DNA of 64,000 nucleotides from positions 12,614 through 76,613 of the forward strand of contig CAZLQG010000001.1 in the NCBI GenBank assembly GCA_964561655.1, given 5' to 3'. Each line of letters starts with the position of its first letter. Within the stretch, counting starts at the first letter, position 1. The stretch is from CAZLQG01 sp964561655. GTDB lineage: Bacteria; Patescibacteriota; Doudnabacteria; UBA920. Below are positions 31,963 to 40,922 of this stretch, one piece after another. A program made the position numbers and the translations under genes. The notes below the pieces were generated by a model, which saw only the letters and a program-made list of their open reading frames with translations, had not been told where the DNA came from and did no database searches.

Positions 31963-33132
31963 ATGGATAACGGGTACTTAAAATCTTTAATAGACGAAGT
32001 GGAAAACCGCGAAGGCGGGCTGATTTTGAATTTAGACGGCCAGCCAAAAGTGGTGGTTTTGAGTATAGAAAAATATAATCAGTTAATTTCTAATTCCCAA
32101 TTTCCAATTTCCAATGAAACCCAGCTTGAAGAATCGGTGCAAGTACAGCAGCAACCCAAGAATGTGTTAGTTACAGGTGGCGCGGGGTATATTGGCGCGC
32201 ATCTTACCAAGCAGCTTTTAGAGGTCGGGCATAGCGTAACGGTTGTAGATAATCTGTCCGTCGGGACAAGAAGCAATGTGCCTGAAGGCGCTAGGTTTGT
32301 TGAAGGGGATTTAAAGGATTTGAATCTGCTCCGAGATATTTTCGCAAGCGAGAAGTTTGACGCGGTAATGCATATGGCCGCGCTGATTGAAGTGGAAGAA
32401 TCGATCAGGCAGCCGCAAAAATATTTTGAAAATAATGTTTTGGCTACTGCTAATTTACTTGCGGCCATGAACGAGGCGGGTGTGAAGAACTTGGTGTTTT
32501 CTTCTACCACCGCGGTTTATGGCGATCAGGAAAATCAGCCTATCAGTGAGACTTCGCCCCTGCGGCCGGCATCCCCTTATGGTTTAACCAAAATGTTGGC
32601 AGAAGAAGTCATTCGTTATTATGCGGAATATTTTGGCACTAGGGCAGTGGTGTTTAGGTACTTTAATGCCTGCGGGTTCGACCCTGCCGCGGATATACAG
32701 CAGACCCACGATTCTCACTTGCTGGCTAATATTATGCAGGTTGCTAAGGGCAAAAACGAACAGATTACGGTCTTCGGTACGGACTACGAAACGACTGACG
32801 GCACTTGCGTAAGGGATTACATCCATGTTTTGGATATTTGCGGAGCGCATTTGAAAGCTTTGGAAATTTTCGACAGTTTATCGGACGGCGGAAGTCTCAA
32901 GGTTTATAACATTGGTACAGGTAAAGGCAGAAGCGTACTGGAAATGATAAACGCGGCCGCCGAGGTTTTGAATAAAATGATCCCAATGGAAGTTGGGGAG
33001 AGAAGGGCGGGCGACGCGGCCGTGGCTGTTGCGGATAATTCCAAAATAAAAGAAGACTTAGGTTTTGAGCTTTTATATAGTGATTTGGAGACAATAGTCA
33101 AAACCGCCTGGAAACAAATAAGCCAAAATTAA
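31963..33132 (+). CDS. galE: UDP-glucose 4-epimerase with fused Phd/YefM-like N-terminal domain
   Basis: GalE interconverts UDP-glucose and UDP-galactose (or the N-acetyl forms). The epimerase part starts near residue 66 with TGGAGYIG (NAD site, 71-78) and has SSTTAVYG and Tyr206/Lys210 in SPYGLTK. Residues 1-43 instead resemble a Phd/YefM antitoxin domain (LKSLIDEVE, then GGLILNLDGQPKVVVLSIEKY). The 22-residue linker (about 44-66) is encoded by 'caatttcc' words identical in style to intergenic spacers, suggesting fusion across a former spacer. No toxin gene is adjacent. Confidence 0.9.
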   Translation: MDNGYLKSLIDEVENREGGLILNLDGQPKVVVLSIEKYNQLISNSQFPISNETQLEESVQVQQQPKNVLVTGGAGYIGAHLTKQLLEVGHSVTVVDNLSVGTRSNVPEGARFVEGDLKDLNLLRDIFASEKFDAVMHMAALIEVEESIRQPQKYFENNVLATANLLAAMNEAGVKNLVFSSTTAVYGDQENQPISETSPLRPASPYGLTKMLAEEVIRYYAEYFGTRAVVFRYFNACGFDPAADIQQTHDSHLLANIMQVAKGKNEQITVFGTDYETTDGTCVRDYIHVLDICGAHLKALEIFDSLSDGGSLKVYNIGTGKGRSVLEMINAAAEVLNKMIPMEVGERRAGDAAVAVADNSKIKEDLGFELLYSDLETIVKTAWKQISQN

Positions 33133-33171
33133 AATTTTTTCGCTTAAATCTCTTCAACCAGTAACACAAAC

Positions 33172-33209
33172 AAGCCTGAATTCGTCTTATGTAGTAGGCT
33201 TTGTTTTTT
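33172..33209 (+). terminator. Terminator after galE
   Basis: AAGCCT (33172-33177) pairs with AGGCTT (33196-33201), followed by TGTTTTTT. Confidence 0.65.
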
Positions 33210-33289
33210 CGTGTTTTTTTGGTATAGTTAAATCATTAAACCTCCCTTAATCCCTCCTTAGTTAAGGAGGGAGAAAAAGAGATAAAAAC

Positions 33290-34012
33290 ATGAAAAAGCT
33301 TTCTGTGATTGTTCCTTCATATAACGAGGAGCATCGCATAAGCAGAACTTTGAAATCTATAGATAAATTTTTAAGCGCGCAGCAATTTGACTCCGAAATT
33401 ATAGTCGTAAGCGACGGAAGCAGGGATAATACTGCAGGCGTGGTAAATGGCTTGAAACAAAACGTCAAAAATTTGGTATTAATAGACAACAAGGAAAATC
33501 ACGGCAAAGGCTGGGTGACAAGGCAGGGACTAATGAAGGCTTCGGGAGATATCCGGCTGTTTATGGATGCGGATAATTCTACTACCGTTGATCAGGTTTT
33601 AAAGATGCTGCCGCATTTTGGACAGGGCTTTGATGTTGTGATTGGCTCCCGTAGAATCGAGGGTTCTGACATTGCGATAAAACAGCCGTGGGTTAGGGAT
33701 TTTCTTGGTTGGGCTTTTCGTACAATCGTGCACACTTTAGTGCCTTTAGGCGTAGCTGATTCGCAGTGCGGTTTTAAAGCGTTTTCTGCAAAAGCCGTGG
33801 AAGCAATTTTTCCAAAGCAGACGATCTTTCGCTGGGCTTTTGACGTGGAAATTTTGGCTCTCGCAAAGCGTGGAAGCTTAAAAATTAAAGAGGTGCCCGT
33901 GACTTGGATTAACGACGCAGAAAGCCATGTAAAACTGTCTGGAATGATAAAAATGCTCTTGGAGGTTCTAACTATAAGGTGGAATTTGTGGACAGGAAAA
34001 TATAGAAAATAA
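33290..34012 (+). CDS. Family 2 glycosyltransferase (dolichol-phosphate-mannose-synthase-like)
   Basis: The 240-residue GT-A protein has VIVPSYNEEHRI at the start, VVSDGSRDNTAG, the DXD-like DADNST at about 83-88, and a conserved QCGFKAF...FRWAFDVEILALAKR stretch as in DPM1/GtrB enzymes that transfer sugar to a polyprenyl phosphate. It has no C-terminal membrane domain. The product is probably a lipid-linked sugar for surface glycans. A TCCCTCCT/AGGAGGGA hairpin (33251-33272) precedes the start. Confidence 0.9.
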   Translation: MKKLSVIVPSYNEEHRISRTLKSIDKFLSAQQFDSEIIVVSDGSRDNTAGVVNGLKQNVKNLVLIDNKENHGKGWVTRQGLMKASGDIRLFMDADNSTTVDQVLKMLPHFGQGFDVVIGSRRIEGSDIAIKQPWVRDFLGWAFRTIVHTLVPLGVADSQCGFKAFSAKAVEAIFPKQTIFRWAFDVEILALAKRGSLKIKEVPVTWINDAESHVKLSGMIKMLLEVLTIRWNLWTGKYRK

Positions 34013-34096
34013 CTAATATAATAACTAATAACTGGCTGTGAAAGATATTCATCATGTTCAGTTAGAGGATGCAAAAAGCGTTTCTTTAGATAAACA

Positions 34097-35956
34097 GTGA
34101 TGGCTAAAATAGGACATAAAAAACTGAAAATAACCTCGAAAATCTTGCTAGTAACACTGGCAGGATTCTTTGTCTTGCCTTTGAATTCTTTTGCTAGTTC
34201 AAATAATCAGCCTGGAAATTACATAATACAGCTAAAAGAAGGTGTTGACGAGAGTGTTTTAGAATTTGTAGCAGACCACATTGAGCCAAAATTTGAATTT
34301 TCTGCGGATCCGGAATTTCAAAACATTTTTAGCTTTTCTACTGTTTATATATACGATGAGCTGCAGGCTGAACTTTTTGGAAGATTTACTTATTTGGAAA
34401 AAGACCGCCGCTTGCAGGCTGAAAGAATAGTTTTGACTGACCCGGGGTTTACTGAAAATTCTTTAGATGTTGACAGGCAGTGGGGCCTGGCCAAAGCCGG
34501 GTTTATTAAAGCTTGGGAAAAAACTACAGGCAGCAGTTCCAACGTAGTAGCGGTAATAGATACGGGCGTGGACGCCACGCATGAGGATTTGCAGACCGCC
34601 GGTTTTGTCAAGGGCTATAATTTTTTTACCAAACAGGAAATTAACGGTAGGGTCAATTCTGATGACAACGGTCATGGTACGCTGGTTGCGGGGATTTTAG
34701 GCGCTACTCCCAATAATGGTATTGGTATTGCGGGGACTAACTGGCAGGTTTCTTTAATGCCGATTAAGGCCCTGGATTCAAACGGCAGCGGCGATTCTTC
34801 TGACATCGCAGAAGCGATAGTTTGGGCCGCTGACCACGGCGCGCAAATTTTAAATTTGAGCCTGGGTGGGGTGGGTTTTGGACACGATACTACTTTATCT
34901 AAAGCAATCGCCTACGCCTTTAACAGGGATTTGGTTATTGTGGCTGCTGCGGGAAATGACGTTGCCACTACGGGCGGAGATTTGGACTTAGAGCCGGTTT
35001 TTCCTATTTGCGAGGATAATGATTCTAATATGGTAATCGGGGTAGCCGCGGTGGATCATATGGACATTAAGCCTGAATTTTCCAATTACGGACGCAATTG
35101 CATAGATGTTGTAGCGCCGGGAAAAAGGATACTTTCCACAATTAGCCATGATCCTTTCAGCAAAGCAAAAGCCCCAAACTCTTACGCTTACGCTTCGGGA
35201 ACTTCCCTGGCCGTGCCATATGTTAGCGGTCTTGTGGCTCTCATAAAGACAGCATTTCCGCAGGTTTCCAACCAACAAATAAGGGATAGAATAGTTTCTT
35301 CCGCGGACAATGTAGAAAATTTAAACTTGAGCCAGTGCGGCGGGCATTCCTGCAAGGGACTTTTGGGTAGCGGCAGGATTAACGCTTTTAAAGCACTGGA
35401 AAGCGAGATTAGCATTCAGAATATACTGGAAGGTGACTTAGTGAGGCTGGAAAATACTGGTTTGGTCTACTATATCAACGGCGGGCAAAAAAGACTGGTT
35501 TCGTCCTTTGTGTTCAACCAAAGGTTCAGCGAAATTAGTACGAGGACTGTGGCGGCTGGAGAGCTTAATCAATATCCGGAAGGGGCTTATGCACCTCCTT
35601 TGGAAGGCACATTGGTTAAACTGAACAATGATCCTACGGTTTACATAATTTCACATGGGAAGAAATTGCCGGTTACTTATCAGGTTTTCGTTCAGCGAAA
35701 CTTTGATTTTAGTAATGTTAATGTTGTAAGTTTTTCGGAGCTTAATTCTTGGGTGCAGGGGAATTTTTTGCCTCCCGCGGAAGGCACTTTGCTTAGAACC
35801 ACGGCTAATAAGACAGTTTATTGGGTGGTGGGTGAGACTTTGCATCCCATAAATTATAATTTCTACCTCAAGAGAGGCCTGAATATCTTTCCGGTTTTGT
35901 ACGTGCCGGAAAAAGATTTGGAAAATTTTTCCAAAGGAGAGGCATATATAAGATAA
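34097..35956 (+). CDS. Secreted subtilisin-like protease (S8) with C-terminal surface repeats
   Basis: The 619-residue protein (GTG 34097; an ATG follows at 34100) has a signal peptide (to about 33), a propeptide-like region (40-115) and a subtilase domain with Asp155 (VIDTGVD), His193 (NGHGT), oxyanion Asn287 and Ser370 (SGTSLAVP), so it should be active. Residues 444-619 are three ~58-residue repeats with GTLVK...VYII..GKKLPV...F..R pattern, the same repeat found six times in the next gene. It probably acts at the cell surface, perhaps in maturation of surface proteins. Confidence 0.93.
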   Translation: MMAKIGHKKLKITSKILLVTLAGFFVLPLNSFASSNNQPGNYIIQLKEGVDESVLEFVADHIEPKFEFSADPEFQNIFSFSTVYIYDELQAELFGRFTYLEKDRRLQAERIVLTDPGFTENSLDVDRQWGLAKAGFIKAWEKTTGSSSNVVAVIDTGVDATHEDLQTAGFVKGYNFFTKQEINGRVNSDDNGHGTLVAGILGATPNNGIGIAGTNWQVSLMPIKALDSNGSGDSSDIAEAIVWAADHGAQILNLSLGGVGFGHDTTLSKAIAYAFNRDLVIVAAAGNDVATTGGDLDLEPVFPICEDNDSNMVIGVAAVDHMDIKPEFSNYGRNCIDVVAPGKRILSTISHDPFSKAKAPNSYAYASGTSLAVPYVSGLVALIKTAFPQVSNQQIRDRIVSSADNVENLNLSQCGGHSCKGLLGSGRINAFKALESEISIQNILEGDLVRLENTGLVYYINGGQKRLVSSFVFNQRFSEISTRTVAAGELNQYPEGAYAPPLEGTLVKLNNDPTVYIISHGKKLPVTYQVFVQRNFDFSNVNVVSFSELNSWVQGNFLPPAEGTLLRTTANKTVYWVVGETLHPINYNFYLKRGLNIFPVLYVPEKDLENFSKGEAYIR

Positions 35957-35983
35957 TTTTCAATTTTTAATTTTAAATTTTCA

Positions 35984-37867
35984 ATGAGAAACCAAAATAT
36001 CATTAAAATCATCATATCTGTATTATTAGTAAGTTTTCCTTTTGCTTCTTTGGGCCAAGGGATAGACCCGCAGTTTAATCCTAATAAATTAATAGACGAT
36101 GCGGTCTTTGCAGATATACAGACCTTTGGCGGGCCGGAGGGCATTCAAAAATTTTTAGAAGTTAAAGGTTCAATTCTGGCCAAAACGGACCCCAACTTTT
36201 TAGTGATGTTGAAAGAACCTACTGTAACTTTGCTTAAAGAAGGGCTTGAGGACCCAAGGCCGAATTTGGGCCGGTTAAGGACCGCTGCGGAACTCATTTG
36301 GGACGCTTCGCGCCAGAGCGGGCTGAATCCTCAGGCCATTATAGTCACACTCCAAAAAGAGCAAAGCCTTATTACAGGGGCGGCCGGGTATTCGCAGGAA
36401 AAGCTGCAAAAGACTTTGGATAAAGCCATGGGATTTGATTGTCCGGACTCAGGCTCCTGCGGCAATTTATTTCCGGGATTTTACTATCAACTTTTTGGTA
36501 ACTTTGATACCCAAAACAACCGTTATTTGGGCGCGGTCAAGTCTTTGATGAAGTCTTACAACACCGAAGGCGGAAGGGGCCCGCAAATAGATTCCACCGG
36601 CCTGGTTAATGGCGACAGGGGCGAAAGAAGGACGGCTAGAGTGGGTGATACGATTATTTTGGAAAACACTTTAGGTGGCTTTGACGGTGTGCCTGTTTCC
36701 AGCATCGTGCAGCTATTAAATAAAGCCACAGCCGCCCTTTATCGCTATACACCGCATGTGTTTAACGGCAACTACAATTTTTGGAGATTTTTTGATGAGT
36801 GGTTCCGCTATCCCAACGGCACATTGGTGGCTCTGGCGGGCGATGCAAAAACTTACATCATCCAAAATGGCACCAAGCAGCTTGTTCCGAATTTTGTGGC
36901 CAGCGCCAGAGGTTTGGTGCTCGGCAATAAAGTTATCATCTCCTCGAATGAGTTTAGCTCTTACCCGACCGATAAAGTCTACGGCCCGGCGGATGGCACG
37001 GTGGTGAAAGTGGCAGGGGATTTAACCACTTATGTTTTTGAAAACAATATAAAGCATCCGGCCTCCGTATTCGTAATCGGTCAAAGGGGTTTGGATGTAA
37101 ATAAAGCTTTGACTATTACTACTGAAGAATCTGCCCTATTTGAAAAAGGTTTAATTTTAACTCCCAAGGACGGCACGGTAATCCGCGGACAGACCGAGCC
37201 TGCTGTGTATTTGGTGGAAAGCGGCCTGTTGAAACTTTTCAGCGCCTATACTTTTAAGCAGAGGGGCTTGACTTCCAAAGAAATTGTCTTAGTTCCGGAC
37301 AGTGAAATTACAACTTATGGCAAGCAGGGGTTTGTGGCGCCTAAGGACGGAACTTTAATTACGCATCCTAACACAAAAACTGTATATCTGGCGGAAAATA
37401 ATTTAAAGAGGCCGATAAGCTATGAGCTGTTCAAAAACCGGGGATGGAGCTTTAAGAACGTAGTGGAGCTTTCGGAAGACGAGGTCAACGCTTTGCCGAT
37501 TGGGTCGTTTGCCGAACCCAAAGACATCACTTGGCTGGCCAATGCGGACACCGGACAATTGTACTTGTTTAAAGAAGGCGCGCTCCACAGCATATCAGCT
37601 TTTGTAGCCAAGACCCGCCATATTACTCCCGATTATTTCTTTAGCTCCGGCGAAATCCGCGAATGGCAGGAAGGCATCCCGTACCCGCCAATTAACGGCA
37701 CACTGGTTATGGGCGACAAAAACGGCACGGTGTATTACGTTCAGAACGGTCAACTGCGTCCCATTACCTATGCCGCCTTCAAGCGCCGTGGTTACAGCTT
37801 CTCGCGCGTAAATACTTTACCGCAGGCTGAAGTGGATGCGTACGCAAAAGGGGATATGATAAACTAG
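35984..37867 (+). CDS. Secreted lysozyme-like protein with six surface repeats
   Basis: The 627-residue protein has a signal peptide (about 1-25), a helical N-terminal domain with SGLNPQAIIVTLQKEQSLI (candidate catalytic Glu126) and MGFDCPDSGSC, a pattern of lysozyme-like muramidase domains in Gram-positive secreted proteins, and NFWRFFDEWF closing the domain. Residues 277-627 are six tandem ~58-residue repeats shared with the subtilase upstream. It starts 27 nt after the protease and is probably cotranscribed. Muramidase function is an inference from motif style, not proven. Confidence 0.82.
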   Translation: MRNQNIIKIIISVLLVSFPFASLGQGIDPQFNPNKLIDDAVFADIQTFGGPEGIQKFLEVKGSILAKTDPNFLVMLKEPTVTLLKEGLEDPRPNLGRLRTAAELIWDASRQSGLNPQAIIVTLQKEQSLITGAAGYSQEKLQKTLDKAMGFDCPDSGSCGNLFPGFYYQLFGNFDTQNNRYLGAVKSLMKSYNTEGGRGPQIDSTGLVNGDRGERRTARVGDTIILENTLGGFDGVPVSSIVQLLNKATAALYRYTPHVFNGNYNFWRFFDEWFRYPNGTLVALAGDAKTYIIQNGTKQLVPNFVASARGLVLGNKVIISSNEFSSYPTDKVYGPADGTVVKVAGDLTTYVFENNIKHPASVFVIGQRGLDVNKALTITTEESALFEKGLILTPKDGTVIRGQTEPAVYLVESGLLKLFSAYTFKQRGLTSKEIVLVPDSEITTYGKQGFVAPKDGTLITHPNTKTVYLAENNLKRPISYELFKNRGWSFKNVVELSEDEVNALPIGSFAEPKDITWLANADTGQLYLFKEGALHSISAFVAKTRHITPDYFFSSGEIREWQEGIPYPPINGTLVMGDKNGTVYYVQNGQLRPITYAAFKRRGYSFSRVNTLPQAEVDAYAKGDMIN

Positions 37868-37899
37868 ATAACCATCTAATTATCGAATATCCAATAACA

Positions 37900-37952
37900 A
37901 AAGGCTTAACCCCGGTTGCAAGCCCTGAGCTTGTCGAATGGGTTGAGCCTTT
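37900..37952 (+). terminator. Terminator-like hairpin before the glycan operon
   Basis: AAAGGCTTAACCC (37900-37912) pairs with GGGTTGAGCCTTT (37940-37952) with one G-U, followed by a short A/T tract. The loop contains the 'cctgagcttgtcgaa' word common in CPR hairpin repeats. Confidence 0.65.
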
Positions 37953-37988
37953 AAAATTGCCTTATTTTATGCTAAAATCAGCTTAAAT

Positions 37989-39443
37989 ATGACTGGGCAG
38001 GTTTCTAAAAACATTTTTTGGCTGACATTTTCCAGGGCAGTGGCCCTGGCTTTACTGTTTTTGGCATACACCCAGTTATTTAGGTATCTTGGACCTTTTG
38101 GCAGCGGGCAGTACCAGTTCGTTTTATCGTATGTGTTGATTTTTTCCACAATCGTTGATTTCGGCGTTCAGCAGTTCATTACCAAGCGTATAAGCGAGGA
38201 CCCGGAAAACACAAAAAAATATTTTCAAAACTTTTTTGTTTTTGAAACTTTTTTGGCAGTTTTGTTATATGCCGCACTTCTGGTAATTGCGTTTTTTAGG
38301 CACTTTGACCCCATTGTCATACAAGCAATTGCCGTAACGGGCTTGGGTATGGTGGCAAACGCCATGACTTATCCGTTTTTGGCAGTGATGACCGCTAGGC
38401 AGGACTTAAGAAAAGTGGCGCTAATCAATTTCATTAATTCCTGCGTCAATATCACCATCATCTTTTTGGCGATTTGGCTAAAAAAATACATTGTATTTTT
38501 GGCAAGCATTCAGCTGGCTTTCGGGATTATAGATTTAATTTTGTATCGCATTTTTATCAGCAAACACATTCCCGCTCCAGGGGTTTTTGGCGCGCTCAAG
38601 CAGTTTGATTTTTCCATCATCAAAAATATTTTAAAGTCCGCCTGGCCGTTTGCGCTGCTTGTCGGTTTTAGCGCGATTTATAACCGTATAGATGTAATCA
38701 TCATTACAAGAATGTTAGACTACACCCAAACCGGTCTTTATACTGCGGCTTATAAGTTTTTTGATATTTTAAATTTTTTTCCCGCCTCGGTAAGCCACGT
38801 ATTGTTTCCGGTGCTTGCGGCGCTGATGGCAAAGAGTTTAATTGGCGAGGTAAGGCACACTTTGGAAAAATATTTACGGCTGATGACAGTCGTAGCCTTG
38901 CCGGTGGCCGTCGGGGGGATGGTCTTGTCTAAAAAACTGATTTTGCTGATTGCCGGACCCGAGTTTATTTCCGCGGCGCCTGTGCTTTCAATTTTAATTT
39001 GGGCGGTGGCAATTTTGTTTATTTACATTCCCATAAATTCTTTGGTCATTTCGCAGCTCACAAAAAAGGCCGTAATAATTACTGGCGCCAACGTATTTGT
39101 GAACATTGTTGGCAATATTATTCTAATTCCTATTTTAGGCATCAAGGCCGCGGCAATTATGACAATAGTATCGGAAAGCCTGCAGGGGATATTTTATTTT
39201 TATTTTGTCAGGGCAAGCATTACCAAATTTAAGTTTTTATCTATCCTTTGGAAACCGGCAATTGCCGCAGCAGTGATGGGGTTGGTTTTGTGGAAGCTGC
39301 CGAATGTTAATGTTTTGATAGCTGTTTTGGTTGGCACTTTAATATACGCTTTAGGTTTATTAGTCACCAGATTTATTTCTAAAGAAGATTTATTTTTGTT
39401 TAAGAATTTTTTTAGGCCCGATCCGCCCATTTCTCATCCATGA
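37989..39443 (+). CDS. Polysaccharide flippase (Wzx/MATE-like)
   Basis: The 484-residue protein has about fourteen hydrophobic helices typical of the oligosaccharide flippase family (polysaccharide biosynthesis/MOP superfamily), starting with KNIFWLTFSRAVALALLFL and including the central FALLVGFSAIYNRIDVIII. It would move a lipid-linked glycan across the membrane. It heads a six-gene operon whose every junction overlaps; the next start overlaps its stop by 4 nt. Confidence 0.93.
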   Translation: MTGQVSKNIFWLTFSRAVALALLFLAYTQLFRYLGPFGSGQYQFVLSYVLIFSTIVDFGVQQFITKRISEDPENTKKYFQNFFVFETFLAVLLYAALLVIAFFRHFDPIVIQAIAVTGLGMVANAMTYPFLAVMTARQDLRKVALINFINSCVNITIIFLAIWLKKYIVFLASIQLAFGIIDLILYRIFISKHIPAPGVFGALKQFDFSIIKNILKSAWPFALLVGFSAIYNRIDVIIITRMLDYTQTGLYTAAYKFFDILNFFPASVSHVLFPVLAALMAKSLIGEVRHTLEKYLRLMTVVALPVAVGGMVLSKKLILLIAGPEFISAAPVLSILIWAVAILFIYIPINSLVISQLTKKAVIITGANVFVNIVGNIILIPILGIKAAAIMTIVSESLQGIFYFYFVRASITKFKFLSILWKPAIAAAVMGLVLWKLPNVNVLIAVLVGTLIYALGLLVTRFISKEDLFLFKNFFRPDPPISHP

Positions 39444-39868
39444 AAAAAAATGTTAAAACCAAGATTATAGTTTTTGGAACCTTTGACGTTTTGCACAAAG
39501 GGCACTTGAATTTTTTTAAGCAAGCCCGCAGTTTATCATCAAAGCCCTATTTAATAGTGTCTGTAGCAAGAGACGTTAACGTAAAAAGAATTAAGGGTTT
39601 TAAACCGAAGCATAATGAAAAAAAACGGTTTAAAAAAGTAAAAAAATGTCCGCTTGTGGATAAAGTGGTATTGGGCGATAAAACATCTCATTTACCTCAC
39701 ATTTTAAAGGAAAAACCTGCTATAATAGCTTTAGGGTATGATCAAATCGAGTATACTGGAAATTTGGGGAACAATCTTGCCAAGAGAGGACAAAAAGTAA
39801 AAATTAGAAGACTTAAACCGTATAAGCCTAAAATTTTTAAGTCATCTTTTTATGTTGATAGGAATTGA
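39440..39868 (+). CDS. Cytidylyltransferase-family nucleotidyltransferase
   Basis: The 142-residue protein has GTFDVLHKGHLNFFKQA, the HXGH motif of the nucleotidyltransferase fold, and an ALGYDQ motif late, like archaeal FAD synthase (RibL) and TagD-type glycerol-3-phosphate cytidylyltransferases. The Lys-rich C-terminus is unusual. Context in a glycan operon suits an activated precursor such as CDP-glycerol; FAD synthesis is the alternative. Confidence 0.82.
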   Translation: MKKNVKTKIIVFGTFDVLHKGHLNFFKQARSLSSKPYLIVSVARDVNVKRIKGFKPKHNEKKRFKKVKKCPLVDKVVLGDKTSHLPHILKEKPAIIALGYDQIEYTGNLGNNLAKRGQKVKIRRLKPYKPKIFKSSFYVDRN

Positions 39869-40922
39869 AGCAGAGCGGGCAAATCATCCGCAAAAAACCG
39901 GCGTGGAGCATTACGCCAAGCAGCTAATTTTGCATCTGGCAAAGCTTGACCGCAAGAATAATTATGTTTTGTATCTTCGCAGTAAGCCTCAAGATTGGTT
40001 CTTCGGCTTGCCGAAAAATTTCAAAATAAAAGTTATGCCTTTTCCGATATTTTGGACGCAAATTCGAATTAGTTTGGAAATGTTTTGGAATTCGGTTGAC
40101 GTGTTAATGATCCCGGCTTCGGCTTTGCCGATAATTCATCCCAAAAGGTCAGTGATTACTATTCACGATATTGCCTGGAAATTTTTTCCTGAAAGTTTTA
40201 CGTGGTTCAACCGAACTTTTTTGGAAATTTCAACAGGCTTCGCAGTTGACAATGCCCGCAGAATAATTACGGTTTCGGCTTCTACCAAAAGAGATTTATT
40301 CAGATATTATCAGGTACCGTTGGATAAGATCTTTGTGGTCCACCATGGTTATGAAGAGTTTAAACAGAAACGCGAAGAAATTCAGGGTTTGCCGGAAAAA
40401 TATATTTTGTTTTTGTCCACCTTGCAACCAAGAAAAAATATTCCTGGTTTGATTGAAGCTTTTCGCCAGCTTAAGCGCGAATACCCGGATTTACCCCATA
40501 AACTGGTGATTGCCGGAAAACCCGGCTGGCTTTATGAAGATATTTTAAAAGTTATTGAACAAAACAAAGATATTACTCTCTATTTAAATCACGTTTCTGA
40601 CAATCAGCGTTTTGATTTGCTTTCAAGAGCCGATTTAATGGTTTTGCCTTCTTTTTATGAAGGTTTCGGTATGCAGATTTTAGAGGCTTTTGAAGCGGGC
40701 TGCCCGGTTGCAACTTCCAATGTTTCCAGTATACCTGAAGTGGCGGGTGAGGCGGCAGTTTATTTTGACCCAAAGAATGTTTTTGAAATCAAAAATGCCG
40801 TTAAAAGTGTTTTATTTGACCAGTCTTTGGCTGAGAGTTTAAGGCAAAAGGGCAGGGAGTGCCTTAAAGATTTCAGTTGGGAAAAAAGCGCGGCGGAAAC
40901 CTTAAAAATTTTAACTACATGA
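39852..40922 (+). CDS. Family 4 (GT1-type) glycosyltransferase
   Basis: The 356-residue GT-B protein begins IGIEAERANHPQKTGVEHYAKQL, an acceptor-side loop, and has the C-terminal nucleotide-sugar site with FLSTLQPRKNIPGLIEAF and the E-x7-E pattern in YEGFGMQILEAFEAGCPV. It overlaps the nucleotidyltransferase by 17 bp and the ligase-like gene by 4 bp. The sugar donor is not deducible. Confidence 0.92.
   Translation: MLIGIEAERANHPQKTGVEHYAKQLILHLAKLDRKNNYVLYLRSKPQDWFFGLPKNFKIKVMPFPIFWTQIRISLEMFWNSVDVLMIPASALPIIHPKRSVITIHDIAWKFFPESFTWFNRTFLEISTGFAVDNARRIITVSASTKRDLFRYYQVPLDKIFVVHHGYEEFKQKREEIQGLPEKYILFLSTLQPRKNIPGLIEAFRQLKREYPDLPHKLVIAGKPGWLYEDILKVIEQNKDITLYLNHVSDNQRFDLLSRADLMVLPSFYEGFGMQILEAFEAGCPVATSNVSSIPEVAGEAAVYFDPKNVFEIKNAVKSVLFDQSLAESLRQKGRECLKDFSWEKSAAETLKILTT

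Noticed and set aside
31963..32100. Phd-like segment as part of a toxin-antitoxin locus
   Set aside because: No adjacent toxin gene; the domain is in frame with GalE.
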